Assembly (NCBI GenBank): GCA_046292765.1
Contig: JBKBQA010000001.1
Location: 372,001-436,000, forward strand
DNA length: 64,000 nt
Reading direction: 5' to 3'
Source: PGZG01 sp046292765
GTDB taxonomy: Bacteria > Pseudomonadota > Gammaproteobacteria > Pseudomonadales > Alcanivoracaceae
Part shown: positions 1 to 8,054 of the stretch, piece after piece
How the letters are laid out: each line of letters starts with the position of its first letter
Numbering within the stretch: position 1 is the first letter of the stretch
Program-made: the position numbers and the translations under genes
The notes under the pieces: model-generated
The model's database searches: none
What the model was told of the DNA's origin: nothing
The model's input: the letters and a program-made list of their open reading frames with translations, nothing else

Positions 1-21
1 TCGGGGTTTTGAAAGCCCCGA
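1..21 (+). terminator. Hairpin at left edge, possible terminator
   Basis: TCGGGG (1-6) pairs with CCCCGA (16-21), with a few more inner pairs. No T-run follows, and the upstream gene lies outside the window. It could equally be a leader structure of the porin gene that starts 21 bases later. Confidence 0.35.
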
Positions 22-42
22 ACCAAATGGAGAAAGCAAACC

Positions 43-1473
43 ATGCGTACAAACCGATACCAACTTGCCACTTTGCTGCTGGCAGCCGCGCTCCACGGCG
101 GCATTGCTCATGCAGAGTCCGGGCCAAATGATGCCCTGATTGATGCACTGCTACAAAAGGGTGTGCTGACCCAGGAGGAAGCAGATCAGCTTAAAGAGAG
201 CGCGCGCAGAACGGCGAGCCGGGCCACTGATGGGGTGCAGTACGAACCTTTCGAGCCAATCACTGATGATGAGGCGTTGATCAAGGTGCGCCGCTTCACA
301 GTTGATAGTCCTGATGGCCAACATCGATTCCGTATTCGCGGGCGATTCCAGTTTGATTCGGAGAATGCTTCGGTCGACAGTGAGATGAAAGATGTTCTGC
401 GTCAGAACTATGATCCGCCCGGCTATGGCACCATCGTTCGCCGCGCCCGGCTGGGTGTGTTGGGGTATATGTACGAGAATTGGGAATGGCAGATGGAGCT
501 TGACTTCAGTGATGAAGAAGTTGGCTTTGCGAATGCCTACCTGGCTTACGTCACTGATCACGGCCGACTGGCAATGGGGCACTTCAAGGAGCCCTACTCC
601 ATGGAGAGCAACACCAGCTCGCGTAGAATTACCTTCATGGAGCGGGCTGCCCCGGTGGATGCGCAGCGTCCCGATCGCGAGCTCGGTGTGATGTACGAAA
701 CCATCAAGCCGGACTGGTTTGGTGCCATCGGCATGTTTGGCGGTCAGGGTTTGTCGATTAATCGCGAGGTCGAAGAGGGCTATGCCTTCGCAGGGCGTCT
801 GTCGAAGGCCTTCTGGAACACGGGCAGAGAATTCTTCCATGTCGGCGGCAGCTATAGTTATCGCCAGAATGCTTTCAATCGCGCGGCAGATCAGTGGGTT
901 CCGGTGCGTCTCCGAACTCGCGAAGGTGCGCGCGCTGTTGATATGCGGCTAATCGGTCGTGATGACATCGAGGGCGTGGAAAGCTTCAACCGTATGGGGC
1001 TTGAAGCCGCCATCGGAGCGGGCAGCTTTTCATTGCAGGGCGAATATCTGCGAACCGACCTTAAACTAGATGAGGACGCCAAGCTCATTGCTCATGGAAT
1101 CCAGGCAAATCCTGATAACAAATTGATGCTTGATGGGCACTACATTCAAGCGACTTACTTTCTGACAGGCGAGCAGCGAAACTACAGGGCCTCGAGTGGT
1201 GATTTCGGTCGGGTGCGTCCGAATGCCAACTTTAGCCCGGCCAACAACAGTTGGGGGGCCTTCGAACTTGGCCTGCGTTATGCGGTACAGGATTCCTCTG
1301 AGCATTCACAGCTCGGTCGTGGCCAAGAGCTGGAGCATTACACTCTGGGCCTGAACTGGTACCCGAATCCCGACGTGATAATCAAGCTGAACTATATGCA
1401 ATTCACCGGAAAGCGCGATGTATTCGAGGCTGATGGCCGCGCCATCGCCGCTCGGGTGCAATACGAGTTCTAA
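43..1473 (+). CDS. Outer-membrane porin, phosphate-selective porin O/P family
   Basis: Product is 476 aa. A signal peptide of about 25 residues ends in AHA, and a short charged helical stretch (about residues 27-55) follows. The rest alternates short polar and aromatic strands as in a beta-barrel and ends in YEF, the terminal aromatic signature recognised by the Bam machinery. Sequence such as RFQFDSENAS and GHFKEPYSMESNTSSR fits the OprO/OprP-type porin family. These proteins form trimeric anion-selective pores, but the substrate cannot be told from sequence. A GGAGAAAG ribosome site precedes the ATG. It lies near a carboxylate transporter on the other strand, so it may serve organic anions; that is inference. 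Confidence 0.8.
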   Translation: MRTNRYQLATLLLAAALHGGIAHAESGPNDALIDALLQKGVLTQEEADQLKESARRTASRATDGVQYEPFEPITDDEALIKVRRFTVDSPDGQHRFRIRGRFQFDSENASVDSEMKDVLRQNYDPPGYGTIVRRARLGVLGYMYENWEWQMELDFSDEEVGFANAYLAYVTDHGRLAMGHFKEPYSMESNTSSRRITFMERAAPVDAQRPDRELGVMYETIKPDWFGAIGMFGGQGLSINREVEEGYAFAGRLSKAFWNTGREFFHVGGSYSYRQNAFNRAADQWVPVRLRTREGARAVDMRLIGRDDIEGVESFNRMGLEAAIGAGSFSLQGEYLRTDLKLDEDAKLIAHGIQANPDNKLMLDGHYIQATYFLTGEQRNYRASSGDFGRVRPNANFSPANNSWGAFELGLRYAVQDSSEHSQLGRGQELEHYTLGLNWYPNPDVIIKLNYMQFTGKRDVFEADGRAIAARVQYEF

Positions 1474-1497
1474 CCGCTGGACACGAGGAGAATGATG

Positions 1498-3123
1498 ATG
1501 AAGCGTTCAATTTTCAATGCGCGCAAGCTGCTACTTGGCATGGCGTTGCTACATTCGTTGCCGGCGGCTGCATTAGTTAACGGTGATTTTTCCACACTTG
1601 ATGCCAGAGCTGCAGGTACGGTCAGCTACGACACCACAGGCAGTATCGGTTTTCTTCCCAGCTGGACGATACTCAGTGCCGGTGGCGCATCGATCGTCAC
1701 TGGGACCCCGGCAGCGTTCGATGGCACCAGCATGGTACGTTTCAATGCGCTTACCACCGGCTTTGGTGACAACAAACTTGATCAGTGCATGCCGATAGAT
1801 GCCGAGCAGGTCATTACGATCAGCTATCGCATTCGTACCAGTGCAGATTCGATCACGGACGACTATCGCTTTCGTGCCAATCCGAATTTTTATGGCGACA
1901 TGGAAGCCTGTGAGCGAGATCTTCAGGCCAATGTGACCACCAACCGCCTGGCAGGGGATGGCAGTCAGTGGCCGAATGCGGATTGGGATATTCGCTTCAC
2001 CACTGCCAACATTACAGCCAATGTCTGGCACGAAGTAACCAATGCAACCCATGCGTCTGGCGGCCCCTCAGCGGGTGCTATGGTGTATCCGGTGAATTTT
2101 ATTCCTGTGGATGCGACGGCTCTGCGATTGTCTCTGCGTGCCCGGGCCCCGGTTGCCGATGCAGAGATATGGGTTGATGACGTTCGTGTCGAGCAGAGTG
2201 GGGCCAATATGGTGCGCAACGGCTCTTTCGAACATATTGATCTGTCAGATGGCAGCTTTCTTGCCGGCAGTACTGGCTGGCGACTTAGCAGGGATGGTGA
2301 TGCAACGCTGAGGGCGGCGGCTGGGGCTGATCCCCAGATCGCAGTTGAAGGTCCGAACCTGTTCTACTTTGGTGACCTGGCCGGTAACTTCGGCAGCAGC
2401 AGTCTGGATCAGTGTGTCGCTATTAGCGGTTCAGACGATATTCAGCCCAGTTTGTTTGTCATGAGCTATCTACCTGACAACGACTTGAACGTACGTTTGA
2501 ATGTGGATTTCTTTACCGATTCTGCCTGTGTCACGGCAGGCAGTAGCGCGCTTCAGTTACGTCAGGATTTTGCTATTGATGGTGCCAGCGGCGAATGGAT
2601 GCCACTTTCTACCACGGACGTTCGTATTGGTTCTGCGCTCGGTGGAATTCAGTCGGCACGATTGAGTATTCGGGCTCGGGATCGCTCCAACGCCACCAAT
2701 GATGGGCCTGATGTCGTAGCGCGTGGTATCTACATTGACGATGTGAATCTGGTCGCGGCGGTGCCGGCACCGACCTTCGCGCCCGCCAGCCAGAGTTTCA
2801 GTACTGCCACACTGGATGTGGTGATCAATGGTCCAGTGGGTAGCACCATCTTCTACACTCTGGATGGCTCAGATCCGGATCTCACCAGTTTTTCGATGGC
2901 ACCGGGCAGCACCGTGGTGCTAACCAGTACGACCACCGTGCGTGCGGTTGCCTACATTGATCCCGATTTCTCGGTAATTCGCTCGGCAACCTACACCAAG
3001 GTGGCGCCGCCGTTCGTGCCGCCTACTGGTCCGCTGAATCGCTCTACCGGTAGCTTTGGCATGGGAATCCTGGCATTGCTGGGTCTGGCGCTGCTTCGGC
3101 GCCGGCTGGTAGTCGGCCGCTAG
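1498..3123 (+). CDS. Secreted protein with chitobiase C-terminal-type domain and C-terminal sorting tail
   Basis: About 541 aa, of unknown function. Three in-frame ATGs lie in a row (1492, 1495, 1498). The GAGGAG site at 1485-1490 is best spaced (7 nt) from the third. A signal peptide is followed by two repeats of about 200 residues, each opening with VNGDFS/VRNGSFE and closing with WVDDVRVE/YIDDVNLV, typical of carbohydrate-binding-like beta-sandwiches. Next comes a domain containing FYTLDGSDPD, as in the chitobiase/beta-hexosaminidase C-terminal family. The protein ends with GSFGMGILALLGLALLRRR, a glycine-rich transmembrane stretch plus arginines as in GlyGly-CTERM-type sorting tails. It follows the porin by 24 bp and is probably cotranscribed. 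It is likely exported and anchored or processed at the envelope. Confidence 0.6.
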   Translation: MKRSIFNARKLLLGMALLHSLPAAALVNGDFSTLDARAAGTVSYDTTGSIGFLPSWTILSAGGASIVTGTPAAFDGTSMVRFNALTTGFGDNKLDQCMPIDAEQVITISYRIRTSADSITDDYRFRANPNFYGDMEACERDLQANVTTNRLAGDGSQWPNADWDIRFTTANITANVWHEVTNATHASGGPSAGAMVYPVNFIPVDATALRLSLRARAPVADAEIWVDDVRVEQSGANMVRNGSFEHIDLSDGSFLAGSTGWRLSRDGDATLRAAAGADPQIAVEGPNLFYFGDLAGNFGSSSLDQCVAISGSDDIQPSLFVMSYLPDNDLNVRLNVDFFTDSACVTAGSSALQLRQDFAIDGASGEWMPLSTTDVRIGSALGGIQSARLSIRARDRSNATNDGPDVVARGIYIDDVNLVAAVPAPTFAPASQSFSTATLDVVINGPVGSTIFYTLDGSDPDLTSFSMAPGSTVVLTSTTTVRAVAYIDPDFSVIRSATYTKVAPPFVPPTGPLNRSTGSFGMGILALLGLALLRRRLVVGR

Positions 3124-3135
3124 GCAAGCACAACC

Positions 3136-3161
3136 GGGAGCCCCGTGGTTAAGGGGCTTCC
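3136..3161. terminator. Hairpin between convergent genes
   Basis: A 9-bp stem (3136-3144 with 3153-3161, one G-T pair) and 8-nt loop lie between the stops of the sorting-tail protein and the convergent tctA gene. It has no clear T-run on either strand but is placed as a bidirectional terminator. Confidence 0.5.
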
Positions 3162-3179
3162 GGCCTCTTCCCCAAAACA

Positions 3180-4667
3180 CTATGTCTCAGCTCCTTTTCT
3201 AGCTCTTTCACGGTACGTCAGAATCAGCGGAATCAGGAAGGACGAAATCGCCAGCACAAGCATCACGGCGCTGACCGGCCGTGCCAGAAAGACATTGGCG
3301 CCATCCATCATAATTGCGCGACGGAAATTGGTTTCAGCGATGGAGCCCAGCACCATGCCCAGAATCACCGGGGCCAATGGGTACTGGTAGCGGCGCAAAA
3401 GCCAGCCAAGGATGCCGAAGCCGAGGCAGCAGAGCACATCGAACATCGAGTTGCGCACAGCGAATGAGCCGATCACCGACATCATGGCAATCAGAACATA
3501 CAACACTTCCTTCGGAATGCTGGTAACGCGCACCCAAAGGCGACTGCCCGCCAAGCCAATCACAAGCAGCACGATATTCGCGACCACCATGGCGGCAAAA
3601 ATGCCATAGATGATGTCCGGGTTGGAAATAAACAATTGAGGGCCGGGTGTCAGCTTGTGAATCATCATCGCACCGATCAGTACCGCGGTGGTGGCACTGC
3701 CCGGAATGCCAAGGGTAAGAAGGGGCACCATGGCGCCGCCAACGGATCCAGAGTTGGCGGCCTCGGATGCTGCCACACCCTCGGCGCTGCCTTTGCCATA
3801 CTCCTCCGGATTACGGCTCAGGCGCTTGGCAAAGTCGTAGCTGATAAATGTGGCAATGGTTGCGCCCGCGCCCGGGAAAATGCCGATCAATGTCCCCAGC
3901 AGCGCAGAGCGCAGTGTCACATAGCGCAGCGCCCAGTACTCACGGATTTGGGGCCATTTGTCTTTTACGCCATCCATGTGTGCCATCCGAAAAGTCTTGG
4001 CCTCAATGCCTGAGAAGACTTCGCTCAGTGCGAACAGACCAATCAATGCCGGGATAAGTAGAAAGCCATCTGAGAGCGGCGCGATATCAAAGGTGAAGCG
4101 GTCTGCACCTGAAATCGGGTCGGTGCCGATGGTATTGATCAAGAGGCCAAGAATCGCTGCGAAGAATGCTTTCAGCCAATTGGCCCCGGCCAGAGAGGCA
4201 ATGGTCGCAAGGCCGAACATCGCCATCGCAAAATACTCGGCTGGATGAAATTTCACTGCGACCGCAGCCAGTGGCACCGAGAAAAATATCAGAATGAGCG
4301 TGCCGATAATGCCGGCTATCGCAGAGGTAACGATGGAGACACCCAGAGCCTTGGCAGGCCGGCCTTGCTGGGTCAATGCATAGCCATCTATTGCGGTTAC
4401 TACTGCGGACGGAGTGCCCGGCGCATTGATAGTGATTGCAGTGATGGAGCCGCCATAACTTGCCCCGATATAGATGGCAACCAGAAGTATCAGCGCCAGC
4501 ATCGGTGACATGCCATAGGTGAATGGCACCAGCAGGGCAACACCCATAGAGGGTGACAGACCCGGCATCGCTCCTACCAGAATGCCAAGGGTGATGCCGG
4601 CAATGATCACCAGCAATGGCGTCAGGGACAGGACGCCAAAAATACTACTGAGTAGTTGATCTAGCAT
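3180..4667 (-). CDS. tctA: Tripartite tricarboxylate transporter permease, TctA family
   Basis: 495 aa, the usual length of the large TctA membrane subunit, with about 11-12 hydrophobic segments. Family signatures visible are GAMPGLSPSMGVALL near the N-terminus, YGGSITAITINAPGTPSAV around residues 70-88 and TLGIPGSATTAVLIGA near residue 320. TctA drives sodium- or proton-linked uptake of citrate-like or other carboxylates delivered by a periplasmic TctC protein. The gene starts 12 bp after the fused tctC-tctB gene and forms an operon with it. The substrate cannot be inferred. Confidence 0.92.
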   Translation of the reverse strand: MLDQLLSSIFGVLSLTPLLVIIAGITLGILVGAMPGLSPSMGVALLVPFTYGMSPMLALILLVAIYIGASYGGSITAITINAPGTPSAVVTAIDGYALTQQGRPAKALGVSIVTSAIAGIIGTLILIFFSVPLAAVAVKFHPAEYFAMAMFGLATIASLAGANWLKAFFAAILGLLINTIGTDPISGADRFTFDIAPLSDGFLLIPALIGLFALSEVFSGIEAKTFRMAHMDGVKDKWPQIREYWALRYVTLRSALLGTLIGIFPGAGATIATFISYDFAKRLSRNPEEYGKGSAEGVAASEAANSGSVGGAMVPLLTLGIPGSATTAVLIGAMMIHKLTPGPQLFISNPDIIYGIFAAMVVANIVLLVIGLAGSRLWVRVTSIPKEVLYVLIAMMSVIGSFAVRNSMFDVLCCLGFGILGWLLRRYQYPLAPVILGMVLGSIAETNFRRAIMMDGANVFLARPVSAVMLVLAISSFLIPLILTYRERARKGAET

Positions 4668-4679
4668 GATTTCCTTCCG

Positions 4680-6242
4680 TCAAAGCAGCATGCCTGTTGG
4701 CAGGTCGACATAGAGTATTTTTTGGAATATGTAGTATGAAAAAATCAGCCAGCTCCCCGTCAGAACGGTGACTACCAGAGGCCGCCGATAATGAAGGGCC
4801 CAAAGGGTTGCTGGCATGAATATCGCCGAAGCCAGCAGATAGCCCAGTATGGGTATAAGCAGCACATACGCGGTCATTGCGCCCGCAAAGGTAAAAAGCA
4901 GATAGGAGCGCTTTCTAGGTGGTAGATCATCTTGCTTGCGCGCCAGTAAATACATCTGGTAGATCGCCAGAGGCAACAGCAGGGCAATCCACAGACGCGG
5001 CACGCCGCTGGCGCCAATGGTATCCACTGGGGACGGCGGCGGTAGCGCTGCTGTCATGACGTAGAACAAAATCGCCAGCGATATGGTGGCGATCAGAATC
5101 ATCAGTTCTCCTGCCCTGTTGCGGAACGAAGACTTCATCAATACGGCGCCGAGCAACAGGTTAATCAGAACAATAATAGCGGTGAAAAACTGCCGCGCGG
5201 GTGCTTCACCAATGCCCGACAGCAGCGTCTCACGTGTGCCTGCCTCACGTAGCAGCCCGATTTCTCGAAGATAAAACGAAAACTCCTCGCGATCCTGGGA
5301 GACCACCGTTGCAAATTCTGTTGCACTGCGGTAGTCAAGATTGACGCCTTCATCTGCCCACCCGTCAATCCAATCAGGGTCGCTGGTGACCTTTCTGATC
5401 AATTCGCTATACCAGGCCCGGATATTTTCCGGCACCCCTTTTCGAAAGGCGAAGCCTCGCCAGATGATTTCCTCTTTCAGGCCTGGAATACCAAGTTCTG
5501 CAAAGGTCGGTGAGTCGGGGAATCGCTCAAGCCGCGTGGCTGCCGCGACGGCAACGATATCGAGTTTATCCGAGATCAGAGCATCTCGTGGATTGCCGAG
5601 ATAGGCCGCGCCCAGATTGCCGAGCAGGGCAGCAACTGCCTGGCCGCCACTGCTGTAGGGAATCCAGCGCACATCAATGCCCGCCTGACGGGCCATCTTG
5701 ACCCCGGAAACGTGTTTGACACCACCGATGTCGGCACCAAGCCAAAGCTGGCGCCCACCGCGCTCTATGGCGTCTTGGTGCAGTTCTTGCCAGTTCTGTG
5801 GCCCCCCGTCGAGGTTGGTAATTAATACATGGGGGTTATCCATAATATAGGAGTGCCAGTCGATCTGATCGATCAGGTCTTCGCGCCCTGTTGCCACCAT
5901 TTTTGAAATATTTGATCGCGTGACTGCCAGCATCGTGTAGCCATCTGCGGGCATCTGCAGCACATCTTCGAAGGCAACGATGCCGCCGCCGCCGGGGCGA
6001 TTGATAACCACAAATGGATAATCAGCCTGATACTTTCTTGCAATATCGGCAAACCGACGTGCGGTAAAATCGATCAATCCACCTGGGCTGGTATAGACAA
6101 CGATCCTGATCGGCTGAGCGGGGAAGTCGCCTGCCTTCGCCATGCGTTCTTGCGCCCAGGCGAGCGAGGGCACAACTGAGCAGGCAATCAAAAGAAGGCC
6201 AGAAACAGCTGAGACAATCGGGCGTGATAACATTTCAGGCAT
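4680..6242 (-). CDS. Fused TctC-type binding protein and TctB-type membrane subunit
   Basis: 520 aa, far longer than a TctC (about 320) or a TctB (about 150-180). Residues 1-30 are a signal sequence. Residues about 40-335 are a Bug/TctC periplasmic binding protein (PIRIVVYTSPGGLIDFTAR, VINRPGGGG, DGYTMLAV, WIPYSSGGQAVAALLG). Residues about 350-520 carry four to five hydrophobic segments and end in a YVDLPTGMLL tail, as TctB proteins do. The periplasmic receptor and the small membrane subunit are thus one polypeptide, leaving TctA as the only partner. The join has no stop or frameshift, so it looks like a true fusion. Confidence 0.82.
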   Translation of the reverse strand: MPEMLSRPIVSAVSGLLLIACSVVPSLAWAQERMAKAGDFPAQPIRIVVYTSPGGLIDFTARRFADIARKYQADYPFVVINRPGGGGIVAFEDVLQMPADGYTMLAVTRSNISKMVATGREDLIDQIDWHSYIMDNPHVLITNLDGGPQNWQELHQDAIERGGRQLWLGADIGGVKHVSGVKMARQAGIDVRWIPYSSGGQAVAALLGNLGAAYLGNPRDALISDKLDIVAVAAATRLERFPDSPTFAELGIPGLKEEIIWRGFAFRKGVPENIRAWYSELIRKVTSDPDWIDGWADEGVNLDYRSATEFATVVSQDREEFSFYLREIGLLREAGTRETLLSGIGEAPARQFFTAIIVLINLLLGAVLMKSSFRNRAGELMILIATISLAILFYVMTAALPPPSPVDTIGASGVPRLWIALLLPLAIYQMYLLARKQDDLPPRKRSYLLFTFAGAMTAYVLLIPILGYLLASAIFMPATLWALHYRRPLVVTVLTGSWLIFSYYIFQKILYVDLPTGMLL

Positions 6243-6345
6243 GGACGTTGAATCCGATATTAAGAAACGGCCAAATGGCAGACAAACAGCCCCAACCTAT
6301 CATTAGCGCTCAATGATGTCAGAACAATGACAGCAATGCCTGTAA

Positions 6346-7674
6346 TCAGAGCAGCAGCGCAATGCCGACTGACACCACCAGCGTGCCCAGCAGATTCATG
6401 CGGATACCGGCGCGAATCATCTGTTGCTGGGGAATGCAGCCGGTGCCAAAGGCCAGCGCATTGGGTGGTGTTGCTACGGGCAGCATAAAGGCACAGCTGG
6501 CGGCGATGCCGATGATCGCCGCAGTGGTGATCGGATCGGCACCCACCACCACAGCCACTGGCATAAAGAGTGGTACCAGCAGTGCGGCGCTGGCAGTGTT
6601 GCTGACCAGTTCGGTAAGGAAGATAACAAACAGCGCCACCAGCAGATAAAGCAGCCAGGGATGGTCGGCGGGGAGTACCTGGCTGATGCCGGTGGCCATC
6701 CAGGCGCTGGCACCCGACGACTGCATCAGGGTAGACAGGGTGATGCCGCCACCGAACAGCAACAGTACGCCCCAGTTGGCCTGCTTCTCGATTTGCGACC
6801 ACTGCAGGGTGCCACTGACGCCAAGCAGGGCAATCGCCAGCAGCGCCACCCAGGTGTCGAAGTCACTCTTGATGCCGAGCAAGCCGGCGACTGGCTTGCC
6901 GAACACCCACAGCGATACCGTAACAAGAAAAATAATCACGGTAATGATCGCTGCCCGATGACGCGGGAATGCGATCGCTTCTCCTGCCTTGACGCTGGGT
7001 AGATTGCGCTCCGGCCGGATCACCATGAACAACACGCCCATGGCAAGCGGCAATAGCAGCAGGTACATCGGTATGCCGACCTTCAGCCAGTCGTCAAAAC
7101 TCCAACCCAACGCGGCGGCCGTGATGGCGTTCGGCGGGCTGCCGACCAGCGTGGCCATGCCGCCAATATTGGCAGCCCAGGCCAGCGCCAGCAGCACGAA
7201 CAGTTGATAGCGGGGAAACCGTTCCGCCAAAGGCACCGACAGACCCAGCGCAATTGGCAGCATCATGGCTGCGGCGGCGGTATTGCTGATCCACATGGAT
7301 AATAGTGAAGTTGCCAATGCCAGTAACAGTGCCGCGGCCATGGCATTGCCGTGTGCCAATGTCATCAAGCGATGGGCAATCCAGCGATCGATGCCATGCA
7401 CAGACAGTGCCGCCGCCAGTGCAAAGCCGCCGAGAAAAAGTCCAATCACCGGGTTGGCAAAGCCCGACAGGGCGGTGCGCACATCGGCAAGGCCGAGGGC
7501 GACACCCAGCAGTGGAATCAGCAGCGCAGTGTAGGTCAGCGAGATGGCTTCGGTGAGCCAGAGCGTGCCGGCAAGGGCGAACAGGGCAACGCCGGCCCGT
7601 GCGGCGGGATCATCGGGGCCGAACGAGGCGACCACAGCCACCACCAGAGCGAGGGCGATCCGGGCGGGCTTCAT
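6346..7674 (-). CDS. DASS/SLC13-family anion transporter
   Basis: 442 aa, polytopic inner-membrane protein. Motifs of the divalent-anion:sodium symporter family are visible: WLTEAISLTYTALLIPLLG at residues about 40-58, GLFLGGFALA, SNTAAAAMMLPIALGL (the SNT signature around residue 130) and a second SNTASAALLVPLFMP around residue 360. These paired SNT motifs form the substrate and sodium sites. Typical substrates are C4-dicarboxylates, citrate or sulfate; sequence alone does not decide. The preceding small DUF2798 gene overlaps its start by 4 bp. Confidence 0.88.
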   Translation of the reverse strand: MKPARIALALVVAVVASFGPDDPAARAGVALFALAGTLWLTEAISLTYTALLIPLLGVALGLADVRTALSGFANPVIGLFLGGFALAAALSVHGIDRWIAHRLMTLAHGNAMAAALLLALATSLLSMWISNTAAAAMMLPIALGLSVPLAERFPRYQLFVLLALAWAANIGGMATLVGSPPNAITAAALGWSFDDWLKVGIPMYLLLLPLAMGVLFMVIRPERNLPSVKAGEAIAFPRHRAAIITVIIFLVTVSLWVFGKPVAGLLGIKSDFDTWVALLAIALLGVSGTLQWSQIEKQANWGVLLLFGGGITLSTLMQSSGASAWMATGISQVLPADHPWLLYLLVALFVIFLTELVSNTASAALLVPLFMPVAVVVGADPITTAAIIGIAASCAFMLPVATPPNALAFGTGCIPQQQMIRAGIRMNLLGTLVVSVGIALLL

Positions 7675-7916
7675 GATGGCGCCCCATCACTGAAGCGCTG
7701 CATGACCTTCTCGGTCAGGCGGTGAGACAGGGGAGCAATAAAGCTGATCAATGGAAACGCCACCGCCCAGGCCACTACCCAGGCTTTAAGCCAGCGCAAC
7801 GGAAACTGAACGTCGAGCCCGGTATTGATAAGGGTGATTACGCCAGACATGAGCAGCGACATGAAACACGACATGATAAAGGCAAATATCAGGGTGCGGT
7901 GGCGAGAGCTGAGCAT
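7671..7916 (-). CDS. Small membrane protein, DUF2798 family
   Basis: About 81 aa with two hydrophobic segments (FAFIMSCFMSLLMSGVITLI and WVVAWAVAFPLISFIAPL), as in DUF2798 proteins of unknown function. An upstream in-frame ATG exists at 7934, but the one at 7916 follows a GGAGTG site at good spacing, so I chose it. The stop overlaps the ATG of the anion transporter by 4 bp, indicating translational coupling. Confidence 0.7.
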   Translation of the reverse strand: MLSSRHRTLIFAFIMSCFMSLLMSGVITLINTGLDVQFPLRWLKAWVVAWAVAFPLISFIAPLSHRLTEKVMQRFSDGAPS

Positions 7917-8003
7917 AGTCACTCCGGAGTCCATCGCCGCATTGTTGCCCCCCGGCCAGCAAGGTGCAACCGCGCCCTACGGTGGGATGGTGCGCGGTGC
8001 CCT

Positions 8004-8047
8004 TGCAGGAGCGGCAATCCTGTCGCGGCAAGATTGCCGCTCCTGCA
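8004..8047. repeat. REP-like palindrome downstream of htpG
   Basis: Perfect 16-bp arms TGCAGGAGCGGCAATC (8004-8019) and its complement (8032-8047) around a 12-nt loop. Related sequences starting TG(C/T)AGGAGCG occur at 26781 and 45001, so it belongs to a dispersed REP-like family. It lies 7 bp past the htpG stop and probably terminates or stabilises that mRNA. A looser inverted region precedes it at about 7970-8002. Confidence 0.75.
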
Positions 8048-8054
8048 GTGAGGG

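Noticed and set aside
7960..8003. Second palindrome next to the REP-like element after htpG
   Set aside because: Arms around GCAACCGCGCC and GTGCGCGGTGC pair only imperfectly; not strong enough for a separate entry.
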